A stretch of DNA of 64,000 nt from JABDKH01 sp963768565 (GCA_963768565.1 CAVYIO010000007.1:89096-153095); one strand, 5' to 3'; positions 48,103-57,574 are shown, counted from the stretch's first letter. The notes: a model not told the origin generated them from the sequence alone. Program-made: numbers and translations.

Positions 48103-48584
48103 CCACGTCAATACTTTCGCTGGCACTGGCCTATGTCTTCCTGCTTTTCCTGTTATCGTTGGCGGTTCTCAAAAGCGATCTCGGCGCTGGCCTCAAATTC
48201 ATTTTGGTGTCCTTGTGCCTGGGCTTTTACCTGTGGCACTACAATGCCTTGCAGGACTACCTCGGATGGCCTGCAACCAGTGGCATTCCCCAAAACTTCG
48301 AGTTAATCAGCAGCTTTACGGTAGAGCCGGATCTAAAGCATGACGAACCTGGCGGCATTTATATCTGGGTCAGGGACCTCGATAGTGATCTGTTGCTACC
48401 GCGATCCTTTCGCTTGCCTTATCAACCGCAACAGCATCGCCAGGTTATTGATACGCTGCAGCGCCAGCAGCAGGGTGAGCGCTTTGTTGGCAGGCCGCGA
48501 GCTGGTGGATCTGGCTACAGCACTGAAATCGAATTCGAAGCAGTTCAGCGAGATAGCATATTACACAAGGCGGCACCTGAGTAG
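48099..48584 (+). CDS. Third operon protein, two membrane helices and periplasmic tail
   Basis: 161 residues; GTG start again in a GTGA overlap. Two N-terminal hydrophobic segments (ILSLALAYVFLLFLLSLAVL, and LKFILVSLCLGFYLWHYNAL), then a soluble domain (PGGIYIWVRDLDSDLLLPRSF). IYIWVRDLDS echoes the VDLWVQDP motif of the upstream gene. I recognise no family. Tight coupling suggests it is a subunit of the same complex. Confidence 0.7.
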   Translation: MTTSILSLALAYVFLLFLLSLAVLKSDLGAGLKFILVSLCLGFYLWHYNALQDYLGWPATSGIPQNFELISSFTVEPDLKHDEPGGIYIWVRDLDSDLLLPRSFRLPYQPQQHRQVIDTLQRQQQGERFVGRPRAGGSGYSTEIEFEAVQRDSILHKAAPE

Positions 48585-48686
48585 GCCGGGGGAAGGGCGG
48601 ATCCTGGCAAGCTAAAGCCGATGATTGTGCCGGCTCGTGTTTTTGGCCCGCAGCATGATAAAGCTGCCACAGAAGTAATTCGGCCG

Positions 48687-50093
48687 TTACTTTTTGGCAG
48701 TTACCACCAGGTCAACGCGGCGATTTATTGCCCGCCCTGCCTTCGTTTCATTGGTGGCAATGGGCCTGGACTCTCCATAACCGATATAGCCAATCTTATA
48801 ACCACCAGCGAGAGACGCCAGGTAGTTGGCTACGGAGATTGCTCTCTTGGTCGAAAGTTTTTTGTTCAGATCAGCCGCTCCGACCGAATCGGTATGCCCT
48901 TCGACGGCGACTATTTCAGCGCCCACAAATCTTATGATGTCATTGACCTTCGACAGCAACGGTTTCGACGATGCCGGAATAGTCGAAGTCCCGGAGGCAA
49001 AATTCATTTTCTTGAGCCTGAAAATCAGTTTGTTGCCCTGCTGATAGACCGCCGCTTCATCATCGGAAAATTCTTGCACCGCCTGGTCCATCGCTTTCTG
49101 AAACCTGACCTGTGTGGAAGACGTCTCCAGCTCCTGGTTTTGTAAAAGCAGTGCACTTTCTGTTTCCTGCAAGTTTGAACGGGTCGACTCCAATTCCTGG
49201 TTTTGCTGTTTAAGTGCGCCTTCCTTCTCCATTAAACTTGACTGGGTCGACTTCAGATTTTGTTCCAGGCTGCCAACATTTTCAGAAAGTTTGGCTAACT
49301 CTCTATTCTGTTGAACTATTTTTAACGCAATGTCCTCGGGCGTTCCCTTCGCGTTTAGAATTACGTCCATTACGTCGGTCAGCAAAACCGAACTTTCGCT
49401 GGCCCAGGTTACACTGTCCTGATGAACCCTGGGGTCCCGAGGACTTTGAGCAATCAGATTCTCAGCTTCGCTAACGTCCAGCAAAGCCGTTCTCAGCGTT
49501 TCCGGAGCAAGGTCCTCTGCATCCTGACTGACGGCCTTCTGTATGGCTATTTTAACGGCATCGAGCTCCCTGAACTGGACCGCTTCAACCTCAAGCGCGA
49601 AATATTTCTTTTGAAATTCCGAGAACTCCTTCGGTTCGAGGGCTCGTTCAAAATCGTCTGTTTCATCCCTTAAATCTTCATCAACATCTGCCAGTGCCTC
49701 TGCTAAATCTGCATTGTCCTTCAAACCGGCATCGAGAGAAGATTTCCTGGCTTCGAGTATACGAAAAGCGTTAGCAGTTCGGGCCTCGGAATTTTTCAAC
49801 GCTTGCTGAAATTGTGCCTTTCCCAGGGTTGCGGTTTCCTGGATGTAATCCGTTTCATAGTTGTCTGACAAGCCTCGTTGAGCTCTCGCCAGATAATCCG
49901 ATCCTTTCACGTATTCATCGTAGGACAGCAGGTCGGCCTGAACTATATCGGCTTCTTTGAGTAATACGGTAACCTCTGCAACTGCTGCTTCCAGGTTATC
50001 GGTCGATACAGGTTCCTCCTTTTGGGCGCTGGCGCAACCTAAAAGCGTCAGCACGAGAAGGCCGTGGCAGATAACTAAGTTGGTTTTTTTCAT
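48687..50093 (-). CDS. OmpA-type lipoprotein with coiled coil
   Basis: 468 residues. Lipobox (LTLLGCAS), a DUF4398-like helical region (about 30-120), a long helical and coiled-coil part with a repeat (LKQQNQELESTRSNL then LLLQNQELE, about 275-340), and a C-terminal OmpA peptidoglycan-binding domain (IVAVEGHTDSVGAADLNKKLS, GYGESRP, then NRRVDLVV with the conserved arginine). It should tie the outer membrane to peptidoglycan. It is convergent with the proton-channel operon. Confidence 0.87.
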   Translation of the reverse strand: MKKTNLVICHGLLVLTLLGCASAQKEEPVSTDNLEAAVAEVTVLLKEADIVQADLLSYDEYVKGSDYLARAQRGLSDNYETDYIQETATLGKAQFQQALKNSEARTANAFRILEARKSSLDAGLKDNADLAEALADVDEDLRDETDDFERALEPKEFSEFQKKYFALEVEAVQFRELDAVKIAIQKAVSQDAEDLAPETLRTALLDVSEAENLIAQSPRDPRVHQDSVTWASESSVLLTDVMDVILNAKGTPEDIALKIVQQNRELAKLSENVGSLEQNLKSTQSSLMEKEGALKQQNQELESTRSNLQETESALLLQNQELETSSTQVRFQKAMDQAVQEFSDDEAAVYQQGNKLIFRLKKMNFASGTSTIPASSKPLLSKVNDIIRFVGAEIVAVEGHTDSVGAADLNKKLSTKRAISVANYLASLAGGYKIGYIGYGESRPIATNETKAGRAINRRVDLVVTAKK

Positions 50094-50348
50094 GCCTTTT
50101 TTGTTCCGTAAGGTCTTATTACTGGTTACTTACAATTTGATTCTGTGAGTCAGGCCTCGCCATTTGGCGAATGAAGAAGCAAGCGGGCTGTTAAATTCGC
50201 TGCAATTTATCACAAGGCCTATTGCATTAGTAGGTGCACATCGTAGTTAGGACATCTTAACAATATTACCTGAACAGGAGTACGGTTGTTTTCATTTCCC
50301 CCACCCCTCCCAGGTTGACCTAAAGCGGATGCGAGATATAACCGTTCC

Positions 50349-52148
50349 TTAGCTTTGGTTATTTGAGCGTAACATGATGAAGCTGCCGTAGAAGTAGGGC
50401 GAATCGAGCATATCCCGTGACGCACGCTGCAGCATGGCGGCGGCACTGCGGCGCACAGTCGGATCTAATTCCGGGACTTCGAGTGCGACTTTAAGCCATA
50501 GCGTCATTGGTGAATACAACACTCTGTCGGGGATAATCCACTTACCCTGCGCTATCGGAATCAGGGGCTTTGCTTTTGCCTGCCAGCGGCCGTCTTTGAG
50601 GAACATGCGATAAGCGTTTTGGGTCAACAGGCGGGCGAATTCGATGGCGTCGTTACTGTCAAATTTTCGACCGTAGTTGAGAAAGGCCTCGGCTACCTGG
50701 GCATAGTCTTCGAACACTGCGTCGGCAACCGCTGCATTACCGGCGAATCGAACCAGCGAGCCGGCGCGATAAAAATTATCCTGCATGCTGCGGAACAGGC
50801 TGAGAGCCCTGTTGGCAAAACGGGAATCGATATCTGCCGCTGCGGTCAAAGCATTTAGCATCATCGCGTTCCAGCTGGCCAGGCGCTTGTCGTCGATGGG
50901 CATGCTCGCGCTGCCTCGCGACTGTAATTTTCGCAGCAGGATCGAATTCCTGGCTGGTTCGCCCGAGGCTCCCGGGCCAATCAATGGTCCGATCAGAAAC
51001 TCACTGGATGCTGGTTGCGCGGGCCAGAGTTTTAGCAGGTAGTCCAGTTCATCTTTGTTTAGCAGGATTGCCAGTTGTTCACGGGTCCAGAAATAGGCCC
51101 CACCTTCCCTGTTATCCTTGTCAACCGCGGACAGACTCGCCATATATCCGCCACCTGGGTGCTTCAAATTAGCTTCGACAAAATCGAGCGTGCGCGTGGC
51201 GATCTCGGCATAACCCTGTGCGGGCCATAACTGCTGCGCTTTCAGGTAGAGCATCGCTAGCTGGGCGTTGTCGTAGAGCATTTTTTCGAAATGCGGGGTT
51301 TGCCAGTCGGGATCGGTGGTATAGCGGAAAAATCCGCCATTGACGTGATCTTGCAGGTTGTTCGACGCCATGGCTCGCAGGGTCAGATGGACGAAGTCGG
51401 TGACATCCGGATCAAGATTCCCGTTCTGGCTGATCGCGTCGAGTAATGCATCGATCTGGGGTACGTTGGGGAACTTGCTGCTATTGCCGATGCCGCCCTG
51501 CAGTTCGTCCGCTGCCAGCATGGTTTGTGAGACAAACGCATCGACCAGTTGTCCGCCCGGTATCTGCGGTGCATCAAAGGCCTGGTTTTCCAGATCCTGC
51601 ATCCGGGTTTGGAAAAAATCACGCGCCGCGGCGGCGAGGGAGACATGATCTTGCTGCCATTGCTGGTCGAGTTGCAGCAACACGCGGGCAAAGTCATCAC
51701 GTGGCAGATAGGTAAACCCGGTAACCGGGTAACCTTCCGGGGTCAGGAATACGTTCAATGGCCAGCCGGCCGCACCACGGGTTTTTTCGACGAAATCGAT
51801 CAGGCGTCGGTCCAGGTCAGGGTCTAGTTCGCGGTCGACCTTGATCGAGATGTACTTTTCGTTGAGGATTTTTGCTATCCCTGCATCCTGGTAACTTTCC
51901 TGCTGCATGACATGACACCAGTGACAGGAGAAGTATCCCACCGAGACGAACACGAGTCGGTTGCCTGCCCTGGAATCATCGATAACGTCGGCTTGCCAGG
52001 GCTTCCAGTCGACGGGGTCCCCGGCGTGCAGGGCAAGATACGGTGACGGATGACCGGCAAGCTGATTTGCCGCGGTTGCTGTGGTGATCGCTACGATACC
52101 AATGGTCAGTGCCAGTAATTTTTGAAATATAGCGCGGTAATGCCGCAT
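50349..52148 (-). CDS. DUF255/YyaL-type thioredoxin-domain protein
   Basis: 599 residues. Signal-like N-terminus, then the family opening HPSPYLALHAGDPVDWKPW and the CXXC motif SCHWCHVMQQESY (C75, C78), then a six-hairpin-like helical domain (about 200-580) as in SSP411/YyaL proteins. Family function is unknown. Unlike cytoplasmic relatives it has an export-like signal, so it may act in the periplasm. It is divergent from the RND adaptor gene. Confidence 0.87.
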   Translation of the reverse strand: MRHYRAIFQKLLALTIGIVAITTATAANQLAGHPSPYLALHAGDPVDWKPWQADVIDDSRAGNRLVFVSVGYFSCHWCHVMQQESYQDAGIAKILNEKYISIKVDRELDPDLDRRLIDFVEKTRGAAGWPLNVFLTPEGYPVTGFTYLPRDDFARVLLQLDQQWQQDHVSLAAAARDFFQTRMQDLENQAFDAPQIPGGQLVDAFVSQTMLAADELQGGIGNSSKFPNVPQIDALLDAISQNGNLDPDVTDFVHLTLRAMASNNLQDHVNGGFFRYTTDPDWQTPHFEKMLYDNAQLAMLYLKAQQLWPAQGYAEIATRTLDFVEANLKHPGGGYMASLSAVDKDNREGGAYFWTREQLAILLNKDELDYLLKLWPAQPASSEFLIGPLIGPGASGEPARNSILLRKLQSRGSASMPIDDKRLASWNAMMLNALTAAADIDSRFANRALSLFRSMQDNFYRAGSLVRFAGNAAVADAVFEDYAQVAEAFLNYGRKFDSNDAIEFARLLTQNAYRMFLKDGRWQAKAKPLIPIAQGKWIIPDRVLYSPMTLWLKVALEVPELDPTVRRSAAAMLQRASRDMLDSPYFYGSFIMLRSNNQS

Positions 52149-52215
52149 CAGTTGTCCGATATCAAAAACAAGTCAATACAAGCTCGAATAATACCTCTAA
52201 GGTGGTATTGAATCT

Positions 52216-52235
52216 ATATTAGAAAATTCTAATAT
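52216..52235. promoter_or_regulatory. Dyad ATATTAG-N6-CTAATAT, second copy
   Basis: Nine-base arms (ATATTAGAA and TTCTAATAT) around two bases, equivalent to ATATTAG-N6-CTAATAT. It lies 41 bases before the adaptor start and 68 bases before the YyaL-type start. A second, weaker dyad (AATACC-N8-GGTATT) is at 52,190-52,209. Confidence 0.6.
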
Positions 52236-52276
52236 TCTATTGCCAAAATATGCCATAACAAAATCGGAAGTCCTGT

Positions 52277-53317
52277 ATGCGATTTATGCTCAAGTTTATC
52301 TTTTTCAGTTTCGGCCTGGTGGTCGGCTCGGGTTACGCCGCTGCTCCTTTGGATAGCGTTACCTTGCAACCGGTACAGATGCCGTTGGAGTATAAAGTTG
52401 ATGGTATCGTCGAGGCGCGTCAGCAGGCCACCCTGTCTGCCGAAGTCGCGGGTAAAATTGAAGAGGTAAATTTCGATGTCGATGACTTCGTGGAGCAGGG
52501 CGAGGTCGTTTTGCGAATCCGCGATCAGGAATACGTTGCACAGCAGCTAAAGGCCCGCGCCGCGGTCGACGAAGCTAATGCTAATCTACAGGACATGCAG
52601 CTTGAATTTAAGCGTAATCAGGGCTTGCGCAAGCAAAAGCTGATTTCACAGGCAGATTTTGACAAGTCCAGGGCCAACCTCAAGGCGGCCAGGGCGCGGG
52701 TGGCTTCGGCCGATGCCAATTTGACACAGGCCGACGAAATGCTGGGTCATACGGTAGTGCGGGCTCCGTATAGCGGGGTCGTGGTGGAGCGCCATGTAGA
52801 GGTGGGTGAAAGCGCCAGCCCGGGCCAGCCAATCATGACCGGTTACGGGTTAGGGCAGTTGCGTGTCACCGCCAATGTGCCGCAATCGGTGATCGCTGGA
52901 TTACGCGGCAATCGGCTTGCGCGGGTGATCATGCTCGAAGATGGACATTCGGTAGAGGCTAGCAAAATAACGATTTATCCGTTTGCCAATCCACAGAATC
53001 ATTCGTTTCCGGTCCGTCTGCAGCTACCGGAAATGGAGCGGCGTCTTTATCCCGGCATGCTGGTCAAGGTTGCGATATCAATTGGTAGTGCGCAGCGACT
53101 CCTGTTACCGCAGCAGGCACTGGTTTCACGTGCCGAAGTCAATGCGGTTTATGTACTCGATGATGGCGGTAAGATTTCATTCAGGCAGGTACGCCCCGGC
53201 AATCGCTATGGCGAACAGGTTGAAATTCTGGCCGGACTCGAAGCAGGCGAAACCATCGCGCTTGATCCGGTGCGCGCCGGGATTCTGCTTAAGCATCAGC
53301 TGGATGCTGTCGAATGA
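52277..53317 (+). CDS. RND efflux periplasmic adaptor
   Basis: 346 residues. Signal peptide, lipoyl halves (LSAEVAGKIEEVNFDVDDFVEQGE and VRAPYSGVVVERHVEVGE), a helical hairpin (about 75-150), a beta-barrel and a membrane-proximal domain (KISFRQVRPGNRYGEQVEIL). It is a full-length MFP. Its stop overlaps the start of the RND gene by 4 bases. Confidence 0.93.
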   Translation: MRFMLKFIFFSFGLVVGSGYAAAPLDSVTLQPVQMPLEYKVDGIVEARQQATLSAEVAGKIEEVNFDVDDFVEQGEVVLRIRDQEYVAQQLKARAAVDEANANLQDMQLEFKRNQGLRKQKLISQADFDKSRANLKAARARVASADANLTQADEMLGHTVVRAPYSGVVVERHVEVGESASPGQPIMTGYGLGQLRVTANVPQSVIAGLRGNRLARVIMLEDGHSVEASKITIYPFANPQNHSFPVRLQLPEMERRLYPGMLVKVAISIGSAQRLLLPQQALVSRAEVNAVYVLDDGGKISFRQVRPGNRYGEQVEILAGLEAGETIALDPVRAGILLKHQLDAVE

Positions 53318-56300
53318 GTCCTCCTCTCGGTCCATCCGGGTGGGTGGCGAAGCGTTTCCTGCAATCTGAAATTACGCCGTTACTGGCGTTGATCGGCCTG
53401 CTGCTGGGGATCTTTGCGATAGTGATAACCCCGCGCGAAGAAGAGCCACAGATCAATGTCACTTTCGCCAATGTCTTTATTCCATTTCCCGGCGCGACTG
53501 CCTACGAGGTTGAGCAGGTCGTCAGTACCCCCGCGGAACAGGTGCTATCGGAAATCACCGGTATCGAGCATGTCTACTCGGTCTCGAAACCCGGGCTCTC
53601 GATCCTGACCGTTCAGTTCAAGGTTGGTGAAGACCGTTCGCAGGCCATCGTGCGGCTATACAACCAGGTTTTTTCCAATGCCGACTGGCTGCCAGCCAAT
53701 ATGGGAGTGGGCGAGCCAATCATTAAACCCCGGGGTATCGACGATGTGCCGATCGTGGCGCTGACCTTGTGGAGTGAAGATCCGCTGCGCAGTGGAGTCG
53801 ATTTGTTGCAGGTTGCGCATTCACTCGAGGCCGAGTTGAAACGCGTCAACGGTACGCGTGACATCTACTCGCTGGGCGGTACCAGGCAGCGGGTGAGAAT
53901 TCTGCTGGACCCGGTAAAGCTGGCGGGATTCAATATTGATCTGCAGCAGGTCAAGGCGGGCATCAGCGCCGCAAACCAGTCGCGCAACGCGGGCAACATG
54001 GTACGTGATAATCGCGAAATCACACTGCAGTCAGGCACTTTCTTAAGCAATCCAGGCGAAATTCAGGATTTAATCCTCGGTTTGTCGGATGGCGTGCCGA
54101 TTTCGCTGGGCGACGTCGCCAGTATCGAGATCAGCCCGTCGCAGGCTGATCAATATGTATGGTTTGGCGCCGGCCCCGCGGCCGCCGACAAGGGTATCAA
54201 TGCGAGCGGTCGCTACCCGGCAGTGACGTTGGCGATTGCGAAAAAGCCTGGCAGCAACGCGATCGAAGTAGCCGAGCAGGTAATCAATCGTATCGATCAG
54301 CTGCGTGGTATCGTTATTCCCGACGGCGTCGAGGTGACCGTAACCCGTAATTACGGGTTCACGGCCAACGAAAAGGCACTGACGCTGCTGCAGAAGCTGG
54401 TGTTCGCAACCGCGGTAGTGGTATTGCTGGTCGTCGTCGCCCTGGGCATCCGCGAAGCCGTTATTGTTGGCGTTGCAATCGTGGTTACGCTGGCGCTGAC
54501 CCTGTTTGCTTCCTGGGCCTGGGGATTTACCCTGAACCGCGTATCGCTGTTCGCATTGATATTTTCAATCGGCATCCTGGTCGATGATGCAATTGTCGTC
54601 GTCGAGAATATTCATCGACATATGCAAGCCGGGCAGGCAAGCCTGCTCGACGCGATTCCACGTGCCGTCGATGAGGTCGGCGGACCTACAATCCTGGCTA
54701 CTTTTGCGGTGGTGGCGGCGTTGTTGCCGATGGCCTTCGTGACTGGATTAATGGGGCCGTACATGAGCCCGATCCCGATCAATGCGAGTATCGGTATGCT
54801 GATTTCACTGGCGGTGGCGTTTGTGGTGACACCCTGGCTCAGCCTGAAAATGCTTGCGCGTAAGCCGCATGCTGTAAGCAATGAGGCTGATGCCGTACCG
54901 ACCCTGGATTACTTTTTCAGGCGCCTGTTCGGTCCCCTGCTGGATGATGACAGCGGTAGACGTAATCGCTGGTTGCTGGTCCTGGCAGTCACATTGCTCA
55001 TCCTCGCCTCGCTCAGCCTGGCAGGATTCAAGCTGGTGGTGCTGAAAATGTTGCCCTTCGACAACAAGTCCGAAATCCAGGTGATAGTCGATATGCCCGA
55101 AGGTGGCAGTCTTGAGCAGAATGCCCGCGTGATCGCTGAATTGAGTGACCTGATTGCCACCGTTCCCGAGGTGACTGATTACCAGGCATATATCGGCACC
55201 GCGGCGCCGATAAATTTCAATGGCCTGGTACGGCAGTATTACCTGCGCGCGGCGTCAAACTTGTCCGATATCCAGGTCAACCTGCGACACAAGTCCTTGC
55301 GCGAGCGTAAGAGTCATGCCATCGCGCTGGCATTGCGCGAACCGCTGCAGCAAATTGGTAATCGTTATGGGGCGAATGTCAAAATTGTCGAAGTGCCACC
55401 CGGGCCACCTGTGCAGGCGCCCGTGGTAGTGGAGATATACGGTATCGATTATGAAGGGCAGATGCAGGTTGCACGCGATATGCGTAAATCCCTGGAGCAA
55501 GTACCGGGCGTCGTGGATGTAGACGATAGCGTTGAAACCGAGTCTGCACGCTGGATTATTAAAATCGACCGGGAAAAGGCAACCCGGCTGGGCTTGAACC
55601 AGGCTGACATCGCAAACGCAGTCGCGACCCTGGTCGGTGGTGAGGATGTGGGTTACCTGCATCGTGATAATCAGAAGTATCCGCTGCCATTGCGCCTCGA
55701 ACTGGCCGAGGGTGATAAGGCGGATATCAACAGTATCCTCTCGCTCAAGCTGCGTTCGTCAAACCGGGAACTGGTTCCGCTTTCCGAGGTAGTGACGCTG
55801 TTGGTAAGCAGTAACGAGAACAGTATTTATCATAAAGACCTGTTACCGGTGGTGTTTGTTACCGCTGATGTAGCCGGTGATCTCGATAGCCCGTTATACG
55901 GTATGTTTGCTGCGCTAACGCGTCTGGGAGATGAGATTTTTTCGCCGTTGCTGGATAAGCCGATCGAGCAGTACCTTATTAATCAGCCCGAAAATCCTTA
56001 CCGATATAGCCTCAAATGGGATGGTGAATGGCAGATTACCTATGAAACCTTTCGCGATATGGGTCTCGCTTACTCGGTAGGTTTGCTGATGATTTACCTG
56101 CTGGTGGTCGCGCAGTTCAGATCTTACTCGGTACCACTGGTGATCATGGCGCCAATCCCGTTAACCGTAATCGGGGTATTACCCGGGCACGCACTACTCG
56201 GCGCACAATTTACCGCAACCTCCATGATTGGCATGATCGCGCTGGCGGGCATTATCGTGCGTAACTCTATCTTGCTGGTAGATTTCATTAATCAGCAGGT

Positions 56301-56535
56301 AAGTAGTGGTGTGGCATTCAAGGAAGCCGTAATCCAGGCGGCCGCGGTGCGTGCGCGGCCGATTATGCTGACTGCACTGGCTGCGATCATGGGCGCTTTC
56401 TTCATTCTCGATGATCCAATCTTCAGCGGACTGGCGATTGCGCTGATCTTCGGTATTCTGATTTCGACCTTGCTGACCCTGGTTGTTATTCCGGTACTTT
56501 ATTACGCGCTCAAAAAGCGCGAGTTTACGTCGTAA
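53314..56535 (+). CDS. RND efflux pump, AcrB/HAE-type
   Basis: 1073 residues, twelve helices and two large periplasmic loops. The proton-relay Asp pair is in GILVDDAIVVVENIHRH, and a second conserved helix motif (IALAGIIVRNSILLVDF) is present. N-terminal loop motifs (NVFIPFPGATAYEVEQVVSTPAEQ) show the HAE/heavy-duty multidrug type rather than a CzcA metal pump, though substrate is unproven. It is intact and ends before a small hairpin. Confidence 0.94.
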   Translation: MSPPLGPSGWVAKRFLQSEITPLLALIGLLLGIFAIVITPREEEPQINVTFANVFIPFPGATAYEVEQVVSTPAEQVLSEITGIEHVYSVSKPGLSILTVQFKVGEDRSQAIVRLYNQVFSNADWLPANMGVGEPIIKPRGIDDVPIVALTLWSEDPLRSGVDLLQVAHSLEAELKRVNGTRDIYSLGGTRQRVRILLDPVKLAGFNIDLQQVKAGISAANQSRNAGNMVRDNREITLQSGTFLSNPGEIQDLILGLSDGVPISLGDVASIEISPSQADQYVWFGAGPAAADKGINASGRYPAVTLAIAKKPGSNAIEVAEQVINRIDQLRGIVIPDGVEVTVTRNYGFTANEKALTLLQKLVFATAVVVLLVVVALGIREAVIVGVAIVVTLALTLFASWAWGFTLNRVSLFALIFSIGILVDDAIVVVENIHRHMQAGQASLLDAIPRAVDEVGGPTILATFAVVAALLPMAFVTGLMGPYMSPIPINASIGMLISLAVAFVVTPWLSLKMLARKPHAVSNEADAVPTLDYFFRRLFGPLLDDDSGRRNRWLLVLAVTLLILASLSLAGFKLVVLKMLPFDNKSEIQVIVDMPEGGSLEQNARVIAELSDLIATVPEVTDYQAYIGTAAPINFNGLVRQYYLRAASNLSDIQVNLRHKSLRERKSHAIALALREPLQQIGNRYGANVKIVEVPPGPPVQAPVVVEIYGIDYEGQMQVARDMRKSLEQVPGVVDVDDSVETESARWIIKIDREKATRLGLNQADIANAVATLVGGEDVGYLHRDNQKYPLPLRLELAEGDKADINSILSLKLRSSNRELVPLSEVVTLLVSSNENSIYHKDLLPVVFVTADVAGDLDSPLYGMFAALTRLGDEIFSPLLDKPIEQYLINQPENPYRYSLKWDGEWQITYETFRDMGLAYSVGLLMIYLLVVAQFRSYSVPLVIMAPIPLTVIGVLPGHALLGAQFTATSMIGMIALAGIIVRNSILLVDFINQQVSSGVAFKEAVIQAAAVRARPIMLTALAAIMGAFFILDDPIFSGLAIALIFGILISTLLTLVVIPVLYYALKKREFTS

Positions 56536-56540
56536 TAAAG

Positions 56541-56573
56541 CTGTCATCCCGCGGTCAAGTCGCGGTATGGCAG
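56541..56573. repeat. GTCATCCC-type imperfect hairpin
   Basis: CTGTCATCCCGCG pairs imperfectly with CGCGGTATGGCAG around a 7-base loop. It follows the RND stop by 6 bases and could end its transcript. It resembles the element at 42,625. Confidence 0.5.
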
Positions 56574-56637
56574 TTTGGAAGGGATCTGGGGCGCAGTAGC
56601 CAGTAAGCTAAATTTTTGCAGTACTTTTGAACGGGGC

Positions 56638-57570
56638 TCAGAGTTGCGGCAGGTAGTGCTTGCCGTTACGCGCGACGAAGTTCCATAGCGCCTGGGCCGA
56701 AGGCAGAAAGCGTTTGTGGGCATGTTTGACCACGAACCACTTTCGATTGATTGGTGTGCCTTTTACATCGAGTGCAACCAGTCGCTTTTCCTTTAGTTCG
56801 GCAGCCACGGTGTGGGCTGATATGACCGCAATACCCAGGCCGGCCATTACCGCCTGCTTGATGGTTTCGTTACTACCGAATTCGAGACCCGACCCAGGCA
56901 GGTTGCGGTTACGCGCGAAGAGTTTGTCGGTAACCGATCGCGTGCCGGAACCGGGTTCGCGTAGCAGGAAGGTTTCGTCCTGCAGTTCAGACAGCGAGAT
57001 GCGCTGTTTTTGCGCAAGCGGGTGATCCGGCGGGGCAATGATGATTTGCGGGTGCTTGCTGATAAATTCCTTTTTTACGCCGAAATGATCGGGGGGCAGG
57101 CCGGTAATGGCAAAATCAAGTTCCATGCTTTCCAGTTTCTCCATCGTCGTTTCACGGTTTCCAACCAGTAACTGAATTTTCACCTGTGGGTAAATTTTCA
57201 TGAACTCGGCTAACACGGTGGGAGCAAAATAACGTGCAGTACTGACCACGCCGACTGCAACCACGCCATGGTCCACGCCTTTCAAATCAGCGATAACTTC
57301 ACCGAATCGAATCAGGGAATCCTGAATGCTGGTGCTGACTTCGAGTAGTTCCTGACCGGCAAGAGTCGTGATCAGTCCGGACTCGCTGCGTTCGAGCAAT
57401 GGCAGTCCGATAGTACTTTCCAGGTCACGTAGCTGCAGTGATATTGCGGGTGGGGTCAGGTGCAGCTCCCTGGCCGCGGCCGAGACGCTGCCGGTATTAA
57501 CCGCGGCGGTAAAACCCCGCATTTGTTTGAGGGTAATCTGGCGCAACCAGGGGTAAAGATTTTCTTTCAT
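56638..57570 (-). CDS. cbbR: LysR-type regulator, probable CbbR
   Basis: 310 residues. N-terminal winged helix-turn-helix (LKQMRGFTAAVNTGSVSAAA, LTPPAISLQLRDLE) and effector domain with FLLREPGSGTRSVTDKLF. Position (divergent from cbbF) and a perfect palindrome in between fit CbbR, which activates Calvin-cycle genes. Effector metabolites cannot be read from the sequence. Confidence 0.9.
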   Translation of the reverse strand: MKENLYPWLRQITLKQMRGFTAAVNTGSVSAAARELHLTPPAISLQLRDLESTIGLPLLERSESGLITTLAGQELLEVSTSIQDSLIRFGEVIADLKGVDHGVVAVGVVSTARYFAPTVLAEFMKIYPQVKIQLLVGNRETTMEKLESMELDFAITGLPPDHFGVKKEFISKHPQIIIAPPDHPLAQKQRISLSELQDETFLLREPGSGTRSVTDKLFARNRNLPGSGLEFGSNETIKQAVMAGLGIAVISAHTVAAELKEKRLVALDVKGTPINRKWFVVKHAHKRFLPSAQALWNFVARNGKHYLPQL

Positions 57571-57574
57571 ATTG

